From Fimenecus sp045578245 (GTDB lineage: Bacteria > Bacillota > Clostridia > Oscillospirales > Acutalibacteraceae), in the NCBI GenBank assembly GCA_045578245.1, contig JAZNJX010000033.1, positions 1 to 40,217 of the forward strand: 40,217 nt of DNA. The letters are read 5' to 3'. The notes below the pieces were generated by a model that had not been told where the DNA came from, did no database searches, and saw nothing but the letters and a program-made list of their open reading frames with translations. Shown in pieces: positions 8,425 to 17,268 of the stretch. The translations under genes and the position numbers were made by a program. The stretch's first letter is position 1, and the number at the start of each line of letters is the position of its first letter.

Positions 8425-8700
8425 AAAAATCGCCCCACTATCAAAGTTAGTTGATAGGGACGATGGAAAAATCTACCGTGGTACCACCCTAATTCATCGG
8501 TAAAACCGACCTTTGCGACCTCCAACAAGGTCCGACTTTGTAACGGGGTCAACCGTCATAAGCTATGATTTCACTTATGCAACTCCGAAATGAGCTATAC
8601 ACATAAACACTGTGTTGCCTTGCACCCAACGGCAACTCTCTAAAAGCGAGTGAATTATGTCTTATTTTCTTCACTGTTTTTGATAGGGGCTATTAAATTG
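8425..8700 (-). promoter_or_regulatory. T-box leader, leucine-specific, of leuA-leuB
   Basis: On the minus strand the canonical T-box AGGGTGGTACCACGG lies at 8476-8490, followed by a terminator hairpin (CGTCCCTATCAA against TTTGATAGTGGGGCG, 8430-8458) and a T-run before the leuA ribosome binding site. Upstream, GTTGCC/GGCAAC encloses a GGGTGCAA-type distal loop of Stem I, and ACATAA pairs with TTATGT below it. The 3' side of the specifier loop then reads AGCTCA, giving a CUC leucine specifier at 8592-8594. Uncharged tRNA-Leu binding would favour the antiterminator and expression of leuAB. The T-box is certain; the specifier was placed by manual folding. Confidence 0.9.
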
Positions 8701-8710
8701 ATTGTGTTAT

Positions 8711-8739
8711 ATTTTATAGTATTTTTTTTCGTTTGTCAA
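8711..8739 (-). promoter_or_regulatory. Sigma-A promoter of the leuA T-box transcript
   Basis: On the minus strand TTGACA (8734-8739), a 17-bp spacer and TAAAAT (8711-8716) lie just upstream of the T-box leader. Confidence 0.75.
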
Positions 8740-8826
8740 TAGATAAATTTTGTGATTTAAAGCAACAAAAACGCGAAAAAATGTTGCCAAAAACGATGTA
8801 ACAATAGTAAACTTATTGAGCATTGC

Positions 8827-8855
8827 TTGAAAAAAGTATTGATAAATGTTAAAAT
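8827..8855 (+). promoter_or_regulatory. Sigma-A promoter of the lipase-like gene
   Basis: TTGAAA (8827-8832), 17 bp, TAAAAT (8850-8855). It lies about 50 bp before the start codon and diverges from the leu promoter. The rest of 8407-8906 is the T-box region and otherwise shows nothing. Confidence 0.65.
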
Positions 8856-8906
8856 ATAAATGTCAGTGGGGAATGTGTGTTTGTGAATACGATAAGGAGT
8901 GAAAAT

Positions 8907-10076
8907 ATGAGAAATAAAATGTTGAATTATCCTATCATTTTTGTTCATGGCATGTTCGGTTGGGGAGAAAATGAAGGAATAAACAAAAAAATGCCTTATT
9001 GGGGTGCTACAACCGGAAGTCTTATTGACTTTCTGAATGAAAATGGTTACGAATGCTATGCTGCATCTGTAGGACCTATCTCATCAGCCTGGGACCAGGC
9101 TTGCCAGCTTTATGCGCAACTTATGGGAACAACTGTTGACTTCGGGGCTGCTCATGCTCAACGTCATAACCATAAACGATTTGGCAGAACATATGAAAAG
9201 CCTTTGTTTGAGGGATGGAGTAAAGAGAAAAAAGTTCATTTGATTGGGCATAGCTTTGGTGGATTGTGTATTCGTGTTCTTTCCCATCTTCTTGCATATG
9301 GTGACCCGAGAGAAATTGCTGTAACAGGTGAGGAAACCTCAGAACTTTTTAAGGGAGGTCATGCAGATTTAATTTATAGTTTAAGTGCTATCTGTTCACC
9401 GTTAGGGATTGTTGATACATATGATGTCGCAGAAAAATACAAACTTTTGCGTCCAATAAAAGCAGGAACAGTTTTTTATACATGTGCCATGGGACGCTCA
9501 CCATTAAATGGTACTGCAGTTGATTTCCACCTTGAACATTTCGGCCTTACAAATACGCCGGGACAAAAAGATACAGAATCAGGACATCAGGCAAGAAAAG
9601 TTGTTAGAAAACAGTACAAAGAAACGGACGATAATATTGTGTTTGGATTATCCCCAAAAGGGATTACAAAACTTAATGACATGGTGGAAATTGTACCAAG
9701 CATTTATTATTTTTCATACCCTTTCAATGCTGTTGAGTATGATGAAAACAAGAAAAAGGAAATGGCAAAAAAGACAGACTTGCCACTTATGCATCTGACA
9801 TCATTTCTTTTGCTTCACAATTCAAGACAAAAGGGCATTGATAATAGTGGTGGAAATGATGGACTTGTTGATGTTATTGCTGCTTGTTCTCCTCCTGACG
9901 AACCAAGTGTTCAATATACTGATGGTATGGAGTATAAACCGGGTGTTTGGCATGTTATGCCTGTTCAGTCTGGTGACCACGGTACGGCTATTGGTTTGTT
10001 GGCGGATAAAGAGGAAACGCACGACTTCTACCTTAACATTATGAAATTACTCAACAAAATAGAAACACAAGAGTAA
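8907..10076 (+). CDS. Cytoplasmic lipase-like alpha/beta hydrolase
   Basis: 389 residues resembling the large lipases of family I.5 and the staphylococcal type. The oxyanion segment is YPIIFVHGMFGWGE, the nucleophile elbow HLIGHSFGG (Ser116), then GNDGLVD (Asp318) and SGDHGTAIG (His358) complete a plausible triad. No signal peptide or membrane segment is visible, which is unusual because classical relatives are secreted; an intracellular ester substrate is inferred. ATG 8907 has AAGGAG at 8892-8897; a GTG at 8877 would lie upstream of that site. It is monocistronic between the divergent leu promoter and the membrane-protein pair. Confidence 0.82.
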   Translation: MRNKMLNYPIIFVHGMFGWGENEGINKKMPYWGATTGSLIDFLNENGYECYAASVGPISSAWDQACQLYAQLMGTTVDFGAAHAQRHNHKRFGRTYEKPLFEGWSKEKKVHLIGHSFGGLCIRVLSHLLAYGDPREIAVTGEETSELFKGGHADLIYSLSAICSPLGIVDTYDVAEKYKLLRPIKAGTVFYTCAMGRSPLNGTAVDFHLEHFGLTNTPGQKDTESGHQARKVVRKQYKETDDNIVFGLSPKGITKLNDMVEIVPSIYYFSYPFNAVEYDENKKKEMAKKTDLPLMHLTSFLLLHNSRQKGIDNSGGNDGLVDVIAACSPPDEPSVQYTDGMEYKPGVWHVMPVQSGDHGTAIGLLADKEETHDFYLNIMKLLNKIETQE

Positions 10077-10093
10077 TCTGTTCAAAATTATTG

Positions 10094-10122
10094 TTGATTT
10101 TAGTGTGAAAAAATGATTTAAT
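10094..10122 (+). promoter_or_regulatory. Possible promoter of the membrane-protein pair
   Basis: TTGATT (10094-10099), 17 bp, TTTAAT (10117-10122). Both boxes are weak. Confidence 0.35.
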
Positions 10123-10153
10123 ATATCTATATTTGTTTTAGGAGATGAAAGAT

Positions 10154-10981
10154 ATGGACTTTAAAGAAAGTACAGGCTTGTACTTGATTGCGGGTGGCGT
10201 AATCCTTTTTGTTCTTGCGCAGTCAATATTCTTCCTTGTAAAAGCATTAAAGCAAGGTAAGGTTTTGGGTCTTGACAAAAAGAAATTAACTAACGCTATC
10301 ACATCAAGTGCACTTTTCACAATCCCATCAGCGTTATCAATTCTCGCAACTGTTATTGCTCTTGCACCATCATTGGGATTGGTAATTCCATGGGTAAGAC
10401 TTTCGGTTATCGGTAACCTTATGTATGAAACAACAGCAGCAGAAAATGCTATGGAGGGCCTTGGTCATACAGGCGGCACAGCTGTTGAGGTTACAGACCC
10501 TGCTGTTTTTGCAGGTATTGCATGGGTTATGACTATTGGTATCTGCTTCTCACTTGTTTTATTACCTTTTATTGCAAAGCCATTACATAAGAAGTTCATG
10601 AATGCAGGTAAAAAAGAAGAAAAAATTGAAACAGAAGATAAGAAAGAAAATACAGAGAAAAAATCAAGTGGTATTGCAGGATTTATTGACCTTTTGACAC
10701 CTGCAGTTTTCATTGGTCTTATCGGTGCTTTCGTTGCTCGTGCTATTGCAGGTGCAGGTAAACCTGAAATATTTGGTGATGGTGCAGGTGTGCTTTCAAT
10801 CATCACATTGGTTGTAGCAGTTATTGTGTCATTGATTTTTGAAGTTATAGCTAAAAAGTTCAAACTCACATGGCTTGAACCTTTTGTTATGCCTATCGGT
10901 ATGATTGTAGCAATGGTTGTTGCGGTAGTTGCATTTAATGTATTGCCAGCTGATATTGCTATCTTGGAATGGAGGGGTTAA
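10154..10981 (+). CDS. DUF5058-like multi-pass membrane protein
   Basis: 275 residues with about six or seven hydrophobic segments: residues 6-27, 47-72, 75-95, a stretch ending near 150, then three more after a charged cytoplasmic-type linker rich in Lys and Glu (about 152-172). The conserved-looking block TSSALFTIPSALSILATVI and the following PWVRLSVIGNLMYET recall Clostridial DUF5058 proteins; this is recognition from memory, not a search. Function is unknown. It is directly followed by a second membrane protein (2-bp gap), suggesting a two-subunit transporter or channel, and the inositol operon comes next. ATG 10154 fits AGGAG at 10140-10144; ATG 10145 is too close to it. Confidence 0.7.
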   Translation: MDFKESTGLYLIAGGVILFVLAQSIFFLVKALKQGKVLGLDKKKLTNAITSSALFTIPSALSILATVIALAPSLGLVIPWVRLSVIGNLMYETTAAENAMEGLGHTGGTAVEVTDPAVFAGIAWVMTIGICFSLVLLPFIAKPLHKKFMNAGKKEEKIETEDKKENTEKKSSGIAGFIDLLTPAVFIGLIGAFVARAIAGAGKPEIFGDGAGVLSIITLVVAVIVSLIFEVIAKKFKLTWLEPFVMPIGMIVAMVVAVVAFNVLPADIAILEWRG

Positions 10982-10983
10982 TT

Positions 10984-11655
10984 ATGAGCATCAATAAAAA
11001 AGAAAGACCATATATTGACCGTGTCCATGCTTGGGGTAGAGTATCAAGTATTACTGCTCTTTGCGCACTTTTAATGTTTCCAATTGGAATTTGCTTGTAT
11101 CTTGGTGTATGGCCGGCATTCAGTGGTGTTATGGCCGGGCTTATGAAGCTCATTCCTCTTTACTGGTCACTTGCAGTTGTTGAAGTTTTAGTTTATACAC
11201 CAATGCTTGGTGCAGGTGGTACATATCTTTCATTCGTAACAGGTAATATTACAAACCTTAAGCTGCCTTGTGCAATCAGTGCTATGGAAGGTGCAAAGGT
11301 TAAGGCAAACAGTGAAGAAGGCGAAGTAATTTCTACAATCGCTATTGCAACATCATCAATCGTAACAACATTGATTATGGCAATCGGTGTTCTTGTATTC
11401 AGACCTTTCCTTGATGACTTCACAAATAATGAAATTTTAAAACCTGCTTTTGCGCAGGTGCTTCCAGCACTTTTTGGTGCTTTGGGTGCAGGCTATTTCT
11501 TGAAGCATTGGAGAATCTCAATTGTTCCAATTCTTGTAATGATTGTTGTTCTTTTCTTTGCTCCTACAATGGGTGCAAGTACATTACTTTTCCCAGGTAT
11601 CGTGGCTTCTGTACTTGGTGCATTCGTAATGTGGAAACTCGGTTGGGTTAAATAA
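10984..11655 (+). CDS. Multi-pass membrane protein, partner of the DUF5058-like protein
   Basis: 223 residues with about five hydrophobic helices (roughly 20-45, 48-75, 105-130, 150-170, 178-215). A central motif GAGGTYLSFVTGNITNLKLP, glycine-rich and flanked by helices, could form a pore or substrate site. I do not recognise a characterised family. The gene starts three bases after the upstream stop, with GGAGGGG at 10971-10977 lying inside the upstream gene, so the two are translationally linked. A terminator follows at 11670-11707, so the pair is a separate transcription unit from the inositol genes. Confidence 0.75.
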   Translation: MSINKKERPYIDRVHAWGRVSSITALCALLMFPIGICLYLGVWPAFSGVMAGLMKLIPLYWSLAVVEVLVYTPMLGAGGTYLSFVTGNITNLKLPCAISAMEGAKVKANSEEGEVISTIAIATSSIVTTLIMAIGVLVFRPFLDDFTNNEILKPAFAQVLPALFGALGAGYFLKHWRISIVPILVMIVVLFFAPTMGASTLLFPGIVASVLGAFVMWKLGWVK

Positions 11656-11669
11656 GTTTATATTAGATT

Positions 11670-11707
11670 AACAGTCCGTTGACTTAATTGGTCAATGGGC
11701 TGTTTTT
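11670..11707 (+). terminator. Intrinsic terminator after the membrane-protein pair
   Basis: ACAGTCCGTTGAC pairs with GTCAATGGGCTGT (one G-T pair), followed by TTTTTAT. Confidence 0.8.
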
Positions 11708-11754
11708 ATGTGAAAATACACAGAAAAATGATGCTATTTTTTACCTATTAAACA

Positions 11755-11783
11755 TTGATTTTACAAGCATAAAGTGATAAAAT
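11755..11783 (+). promoter_or_regulatory. Promoter of the inositol operon
   Basis: TTGATT (11755-11760), 17 bp, TAAAAT (11778-11783), 38 bp before the chosen iolJ start. No clear operator palindrome was seen next to it. Confidence 0.55.
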
Positions 11784-11820
11784 AAACTGATTATAATAAA
11801 ATGGATTGGAGGGGGTTGTT

Positions 11821-12663
11821 TTGGCTTTAGTACCAATGAAAACTCTCCTAGAAAATGCCGAGAAAAACAATATTGCTGTGGGTGCTTTTAGCGTCGGTAA
11901 TATGGAAATGGTAATGGGTGCAGTTGCTGCGGCAGAAGAACTCAACACACCAGTAATTTTACAGATTGCTGAGTGCAGATTAAAAAACTCGCCACTTGAG
12001 CTTATGGGTCCAATGATGATTTCTGCAGCAAAGAATTCAAAGGTCAATATTGCAGTGCATCTTGACCATGGCCTTAAAATCGAAACTGTACAAAAAGCGT
12101 TGGAAATGGGATTTACTTCCGTCATGTTTGATGGTTCAACTTTACCACTTGAAGAAAATATCAAGGCAGTAAAACAAGTCCGTGAGATGGCTGATAAGTA
12201 CGGTGCAACTGTGGAGGCTGAACTTGGTGTTGTAGGTGGTAATGAGGGTGATGGTGCAGCTCACGAAATCCTTTGTACAAATCCTGATGATGCAAAGCTT
12301 TTCTGTGATGAAACAGGAGTTGATGCGTTGGCGGTCGCAATCGGTAATGCACATGGAAACTATCCGGTACTTCCTAATCTTCGTTTTGATGTCCTTGATG
12401 ACATAAACAAAATGGTTGAAACCCCACTTGTATTGCATGGTGGCACAGGAATTACGGATGAAATGTTCCAGCAGGCAATTATGCTTGGTGTCCGTAAGGT
12501 TAATATTGCAACTGCAAGTTTTGATAATCTTGCAAAGTTTGCCCTTGAATATTGCAAACCACTTGAAAAAGCAAATTACTTTGAATTGAGCAAGGTTGAA
12601 GCAATGGGCGTTTATGAAAATGTAAAAAGACATATTAAAGTGTTCAGTTTTATGAATAATTAA
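11821..12663 (+). CDS. iolJ: Class II aldolase, likely 2-deoxy-5-keto-gluconate-6-phosphate aldolase
   Basis: 280 residues. Class II (zinc) aldolase motifs are the metal-binding HLDHGLKIE, VEAELGVVGG, AVAIGNAHGNYP, HGGTGI and the phosphate-binding VRKVNIATASF. Family members split FBP, tagatose bisphosphate or, in inositol loci, DKGP into dihydroxyacetone phosphate and malonate semialdehyde; the adjacent iol genes favour the last. The chosen start is TTG 11821, giving MALVPMK like many relatives, with GGAGGGG at 11808-11814. TTG 11806 overlaps that site, and ATG 11836 is the alternative. Confidence 0.85.
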   Translation: MALVPMKTLLENAEKNNIAVGAFSVGNMEMVMGAVAAAEELNTPVILQIAECRLKNSPLELMGPMMISAAKNSKVNIAVHLDHGLKIETVQKALEMGFTSVMFDGSTLPLEENIKAVKQVREMADKYGATVEAELGVVGGNEGDGAAHEILCTNPDDAKLFCDETGVDALAVAIGNAHGNYPVLPNLRFDVLDDINKMVETPLVLHGGTGITDEMFQQAIMLGVRKVNIATASFDNLAKFALEYCKPLEKANYFELSKVEAMGVYENVKRHIKVFSFMNN

Positions 12664-12675
12664 GGAGTTGTAATT

Positions 12676-13692
12676 ATGAAGTACATCGAATTTGATAACA
12701 ACAAAGAATTTGACTTAATCCTTTTAGGTCGAGTGGCAGTTGACTTGAATCCAGTTGACTACTACTGCCCACTTAACGAAAGTACAACTTTTAAAAGATA
12801 CCTTGGTGGTTCACCTGCAAATATTGCAGTAGGTCTTGCAAGACTTGGCAAAAAATGTGGCTTCTTCGCTCGCGTTTCTGATGACCAGCTCGGTACATTC
12901 GTAACTGACTACTTTGATAACGAAGGTATTGATACTTCTCACATCAAGCGTTGCCAGAATGGTGAAAAAATCGGCCTTACATTTACAGAAATTAAGTCAG
13001 AAACAGAAAGCTCAATCGTTATGTATCGTAACGAAGCAGCTGACCTTAAACTGGATGTAGAAGATATTGATGAAGACTATATTAATAAAGCAAAGGCAAT
13101 CTTGATTTCAGGTACAGCACTTGCTGAAAGTCCTTCAAGAGAAGCAGCACTCAAAGCAGTAGCACTTGCTAAGAAAAACGGTGTGCCAATCATTTTTGAT
13201 ATTGACTACCGTGCTTATAACTGGAAAAATAGTGATGAAATTGCAATTTACTATTCCTCAGTTGCTCGTGAGGCAGATATTATTCTTGGTTCTCGTGAAG
13301 AATATGACCTTACAGAAAGATTTATCAAGGTTGGTATGACTGATAAAGAAACTGCAGCATACTGGCACTCACAGAACGCTAAAATAGTAATTATCAAGCA
13401 TGGTAAAGAAGGCTCAACAGCATATACAAACGATGGCGAAAGCTATTCAATCAAACCATTCCCTGTAAAACTTCTTAAATCATTCGGTGGTGGAGACGGA
13501 TATGCAAGTGCATTCCTTTATGGTATTTTTGAAGGTTGGGAAATCATTGATGCTCTTGAATTTGGTTCAGCATCAGCTGCCATGCTCGTTGCATCTCACG
13601 CTTGCTCACAGGATATGCCATCAGTTGATGCTGTAAAAGAGTTCATCAAAAAAGAAAAAGAAGAATACGGCGAAATGATTGCAAGAGCATAA
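12676..13692 (+). CDS. iolC: 5-dehydro-2-deoxygluconokinase
   Basis: 338 residues, PfkB family. N-terminal DLNPVDYYCPLNESTTFKRY and GGSPANIAVGLARLGKK are typical of IolC, and the C-terminal GGGDGYASAFLYG holds the catalytic Asp274. It phosphorylates 5-dehydro-2-deoxygluconate, giving the substrate of IolJ. The gap to iolJ is 12 bp, with AAGGAG before the ATG. An inverted-repeat element follows (13706-13786). Confidence 0.92.
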   Translation: MKYIEFDNNKEFDLILLGRVAVDLNPVDYYCPLNESTTFKRYLGGSPANIAVGLARLGKKCGFFARVSDDQLGTFVTDYFDNEGIDTSHIKRCQNGEKIGLTFTEIKSETESSIVMYRNEAADLKLDVEDIDEDYINKAKAILISGTALAESPSREAALKAVALAKKNGVPIIFDIDYRAYNWKNSDEIAIYYSSVAREADIILGSREEYDLTERFIKVGMTDKETAAYWHSQNAKIVIIKHGKEGSTAYTNDGESYSIKPFPVKLLKSFGGGDGYASAFLYGIFEGWEIIDALEFGSASAAMLVASHACSQDMPSVDAVKEFIKKEKEEYGEMIARA

Positions 13693-13705
13693 TTCTTTTT
13701 GACAT

Positions 13706-13786
13706 ATTTTCCGTAATACTTCGTTGCTTTCGGTTTGTGGTATACCAGATACAACTTCACCTCGGCAACATTGTCTTACGAAAAAT
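13706..13786 (+). repeat. MITE-like inverted-repeat element, family B, copy 1
   Basis: Left arm ATTTTCCGTAATACTTCGTTGC (13706-13727) is the imperfect inverse of GCAACATTGTCTTACGAAAAAT (13765-13786), about 17 of 22 positions. A compact relative lies at 19851-19886, where the same arms nearly abut. It fills the space between iolC and the SanA-like gene. Confidence 0.65.
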
Positions 13787-13844
13787 CTGTTCAAAAATAA
13801 ACTGTTCTATTAAAGTTTATTATAAGCTGAAATTGGTGACTGAA

Positions 13845-14534
13845 ATGCTTAAGAAATTATTAAAAAACAAAGCAGTTAAAGGGGTAATAATTGCGGTACT
13901 CTGTGCTTGTTTGCTCGGTGGGGTAGCTGTAGTTGGCATTAATGCCTATATGATTTCTTATGTAAGTGATTACATTTTAACGGAAGAAGACCTGAAAAAC
14001 GACAGTTTTGATTGTATCATGGTACTTGGTGCAGGGCTTTGGGATGGTGAACCGTCGCCAATGCTTCAGGAAAGACTTGACTTCGGAATCGTAGCTTATG
14101 AAACGGGTTGCACTGAAAAACTTCTTATGAGTGGTGACCATGGCAGGAAAGAATACGATGAAGTCAACAAAATGAAAGAAGTTGCAATCGAAAAAGGTGT
14201 ATCTGCCGATAATATCTTTATGGACCACGCAGGTTTTTCAACTTATGAGTCAATGTATCGTGCAAGGGATATTTTTCAGGTTGAAAAAATGGTGATTGTA
14301 ACACAGAAATACCATTTATACAGAGCAGTTTATAATGCACGTAAACTTGGCATTGATGCATATGGTTTTGCAGCAGATAGATTGGAATATCCAATTTACA
14401 ATGATGTTCGTGAAGCTTTGGCAAGAACAAAAGACTTCTTCTACTGTATAGTACAACCTGAACCAACATATTTGGGTGACCCAATCTCAATTCATGCAAA
14501 TGGTTCGTTGACTGATGACAAAGACAAAATATAA
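13845..14534 (+). CDS. SanA/YdcF-like DUF218 membrane-anchored protein
   Basis: 229 residues. A basic N-terminus and one hydrophobic helix (about residues 14-38) suggest an inner-membrane anchor with the main domain outside. The DUF218 core is visible: CIMVLGAGLWDGEPSPMLQ, LLMSGDHGR, FSTYESMYRARD and VTQKYHLYRAVYNARKLG. Relatives include E. coli SanA and ElyC, linked to envelope integrity; the biochemical reaction is unsettled. It is not a known inositol enzyme, yet it sits inside the iol operon with a 12-bp gap to iolB. The start ATG 13845 has only a weak GGTGA site; earlier in-frame starts lie in repeat sequence. Confidence 0.8.
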   Translation: MLKKLLKNKAVKGVIIAVLCACLLGGVAVVGINAYMISYVSDYILTEEDLKNDSFDCIMVLGAGLWDGEPSPMLQERLDFGIVAYETGCTEKLLMSGDHGRKEYDEVNKMKEVAIEKGVSADNIFMDHAGFSTYESMYRARDIFQVEKMVIVTQKYHLYRAVYNARKLGIDAYGFAADRLEYPIYNDVREALARTKDFFYCIVQPEPTYLGDPISIHANGSLTDDKDKI

Positions 14535-14546
14535 ATAGGTGATTAT

Positions 14547-15314
14547 ATGTACGAAAATCCAAAATTTGATGCTAACAATGAAAAAATCCTTTGTGAGATG
14601 AATGGCAAAAATGCCGATATGCTCATGGATATAAAAACAAAGATTCTCAAAGCAGGTGAATCGGTTACAGTTTGTGATGAAGACAATGAAACTGCAATTC
14701 TCCTGCTTTCAGGTGATGTAAACTACTTCTTTGACGGAAAAGAAGTAAAAGCGAAAAGAGAAAATCAGTTTATTGACAGACCATACTGTGTTCATTTCTC
14801 AAAGAATAACGAAGTGACAGTTACTGCAAATGCTGAGTCCCGAATTCTTATTCAGCAGACAGACAACGACAATGATTTCGGTTACAAATGGTACAGCCCT
14901 GAAAATGTGATTTTACAGGAATTCGGTAAGGACCAATGGAGTGGTACTGCACACCGTCAGGTGCTTACAGTTTTTGACTACGAAAATGCTCCATATTCAA
15001 ATATGGTTTTAGGTGAGGTTATCCACAAGCCAGGCTGCTGGTCGAGTTACCCACCACATTATCATCCACAGCCTGAAGTTTATTACTATGAATTTGATAA
15101 ACCACAGGGATTTGGCGTTGGTTTTAATGGTGACGATTGCTACAAGGTTGAAGATCAAGGAGTACTCTGTATTACACCAATGAAAACACATCAGCAGGTG
15201 GCTGCTCCAGGTTATTCAATGTGCTATGTATGGATGATTAGACACTTAGAAAACGACCCTTGGATAAAGACAAGAATAGATGCTCCGGAGCATAAATGGC
15301 TCCTTGATGTATAA
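14547..15314 (+). CDS. iolB: 5-deoxy-glucuronate isomerase
   Basis: 255 residues, a bicupin. The metal-binding cluster YPPHYHPQPEVYYYEF (His, His, Glu) and the later His in MKTHQQVAAPGYSMCYVW are typical of IolB/KduI-like isomerases. It converts 5-deoxy-D-glucuronate to 5-dehydro-2-deoxygluconate, between IolD and IolC. It is slightly shorter than the usual ~270 residues but appears complete. AGGTGA precedes the ATG. Confidence 0.92.
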   Translation: MYENPKFDANNEKILCEMNGKNADMLMDIKTKILKAGESVTVCDEDNETAILLLSGDVNYFFDGKEVKAKRENQFIDRPYCVHFSKNNEVTVTANAESRILIQQTDNDNDFGYKWYSPENVILQEFGKDQWSGTAHRQVLTVFDYENAPYSNMVLGEVIHKPGCWSSYPPHYHPQPEVYYYEFDKPQGFGVGFNGDDCYKVEDQGVLCITPMKTHQQVAAPGYSMCYVWMIRHLENDPWIKTRIDAPEHKWLLDV

Positions 15315-15347
15315 ATAATTCAACTTGATATATTATGAGGTGATATT

Positions 15348-17267
15348 ATGGCAAAAATGACAATGGCTCAGGCACTTGTTAAGTTCCTTGACAATCAGTA
15401 TGTGTCTTTTGACGGTGTTGAAACAAAATTCGTTGACGGAATTTTCACAGTTTTCGGTCACGGTATTGTTTTAGGTATCGGTGAAGCACTTGACTCTGAC
15501 AAGGGCGGACTTAAAGTGTATCAGGGCAAAAATGAGCAGGGGATGGCTCATGTTGCAACAGCTTTTGCAAAGATGAACAATAGAAGAAAGATTATTGCTT
15601 GTGCTTCTTCTATAGGTCCTGGTGCTGCTAATATGATTACTGCAGCAGCTACTGCAACAGTTAACAACGTGCCTCTTCTTTTATTCCCTGCTGACACTTT
15701 CTCAACTCGTCAGCCTGACCCTGTTCTTCAGCAGTTTGAACAGGAAAACTCACTTGCAACAACAACAAATGATGCTTATAAAGCAGTTACAAGATATTGG
15801 GACAGAATTCAGCGTCCGGAACAGTTAATGTCAGCAATGATTAACGCTATGAGAGCATTGACAGACACAGCAAATGCAGGTGCAGTTGCAATTTGTCTTT
15901 GCCAGGATGTTGAGGGTGAAAGCTACGATTACCCGGATTCATTCTTCGCAAAACGAGTACATAAAATTGTTCGTATGCCAGTGGCTTGTGAAGAACTTGA
16001 AGACGTTGTAAACGTAGTTAAGAATGCAAAAAAACCACTTGTAATCTGTGGTGGTGGTGTTCGTTACTCAGAAGCAGGTGAAGCACTTGAAAAGTTCTGT
16101 GCAGAATTCAATATTCCTTTCGCAGAAACACAGAGTGGTAAAACTGCTTGTCTTTCATCAGATAAATATAACCTTGGTGGTCTTGGTGTTACAGGTAACT
16201 CTGCAGGTAATGTAATGGCAAAGGATGCAGACGTTGTAATCGGTATCGGTACTCGCTTCTCCGACTTTACAACTGCTTCAAAATCACTTTTCAAAGATGA
16301 TGTTAAAATGGTAACAATCAACACATCTCGTTTTGATGCATATAAACTTGATGCAGTTAAAATGGTAGCAGACGCTAAACTTGGTATCCTTGCTCTTGGT
16401 GATGAACTCCGTAAAGCAGGTTACAAGTCAGCATATACAACTGAAATCAAGATGGCTAAAGACGGTTGGAACAAGGAAATGGAATTCCTTGCAAACTATA
16501 AATATGACGAAAACTTCAAACCACTTATTGAAGCTCGTGACGAAAAGACAATTCCTGAATTTGTCGAGAAAATCGGTGGTGTGATTACACAGACAGCAGC
16601 GCTTGCTATGATTCGTAAACTCATTCCTGCAGATGCTCTTTGCACAGGTGCAGCAGGTTCACTTCCAGGTTGTTTACAGAGAATGTGGACATCTGACAGC
16701 CGTTACTCATACAATATGGAATATGGTTATTCTTGTATGGGTTACGAAATTGCAGGTGCATTAGGTAGCAAGATGGCTCATCCTGAATGTGAATCTTATG
16801 CTATGTGTGGTGACGGTAGTTACTTAATGCTCCACTCTGAACTTGTTACATCAATTCAGGAAAAACAGAAGATTAACGTTCTTCTTTTCGATAACAGCGG
16901 TTTTGGTTGTATCAACAACCTCCAGATGTCAAACGGTATCGGAAATCTTGCAACAGAATTCCGTTACAGAGATGATAACGGTGACCTTTTAGGTGACTTG
17001 ATTCCAATTGACTTTGCTATGGCTGCTGCGGCTTATGGTTGCAAGACATATACAGCAAAGACAATGGAAGAACTTGAATTTGCCCTTATTGATTCACAGA
17101 AACAGACAGTTTCAACACTTATTGACATTAAAGTTCTTCCAAAATCAATGACTGATGGTTATGGAGCTTGGTGGCACACAGGTGTTCCATCTGTTTCAAC
17201 AAATGAAAAAGTAAACAATGCCTTCGCATCGAAGGAAGAAAATAAAAATAAGGCAAGGAGATATTAA
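15348..17267 (+). CDS. iolD: 3D-(3,5/4)-trihydroxycyclohexane-1,2-dione hydrolase
   Basis: 639 residues, as expected for this thiamine-diphosphate enzyme. The N-terminal Pyr domain contains GIVLGIGEALDS and ACASSIGPGAANM, a central Rossmann domain has VICGGGVRYS, and the C-terminal PP domain carries the ThDP motif GDGSYLMLHSELVTS followed by FDNSGFGC. It hydrolyses the ring of diketo-inositol. GAGGTGA stands before ATG 15348. The stop is one base from the iolE start, and the iolE Shine-Dalgarno lies in the iolD 3' end. Confidence 0.96.
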   Translation: MAKMTMAQALVKFLDNQYVSFDGVETKFVDGIFTVFGHGIVLGIGEALDSDKGGLKVYQGKNEQGMAHVATAFAKMNNRRKIIACASSIGPGAANMITAAATATVNNVPLLLFPADTFSTRQPDPVLQQFEQENSLATTTNDAYKAVTRYWDRIQRPEQLMSAMINAMRALTDTANAGAVAICLCQDVEGESYDYPDSFFAKRVHKIVRMPVACEELEDVVNVVKNAKKPLVICGGGVRYSEAGEALEKFCAEFNIPFAETQSGKTACLSSDKYNLGGLGVTGNSAGNVMAKDADVVIGIGTRFSDFTTASKSLFKDDVKMVTINTSRFDAYKLDAVKMVADAKLGILALGDELRKAGYKSAYTTEIKMAKDGWNKEMEFLANYKYDENFKPLIEARDEKTIPEFVEKIGGVITQTAALAMIRKLIPADALCTGAAGSLPGCLQRMWTSDSRYSYNMEYGYSCMGYEIAGALGSKMAHPECESYAMCGDGSYLMLHSELVTSIQEKQKINVLLFDNSGFGCINNLQMSNGIGNLATEFRYRDDNGDLLGDLIPIDFAMAAAAYGCKTYTAKTMEELEFALIDSQKQTVSTLIDIKVLPKSMTDGYGAWWHTGVPSVSTNEKVNNAFASKEENKNKARRY

Positions 17268-17268
17268 T

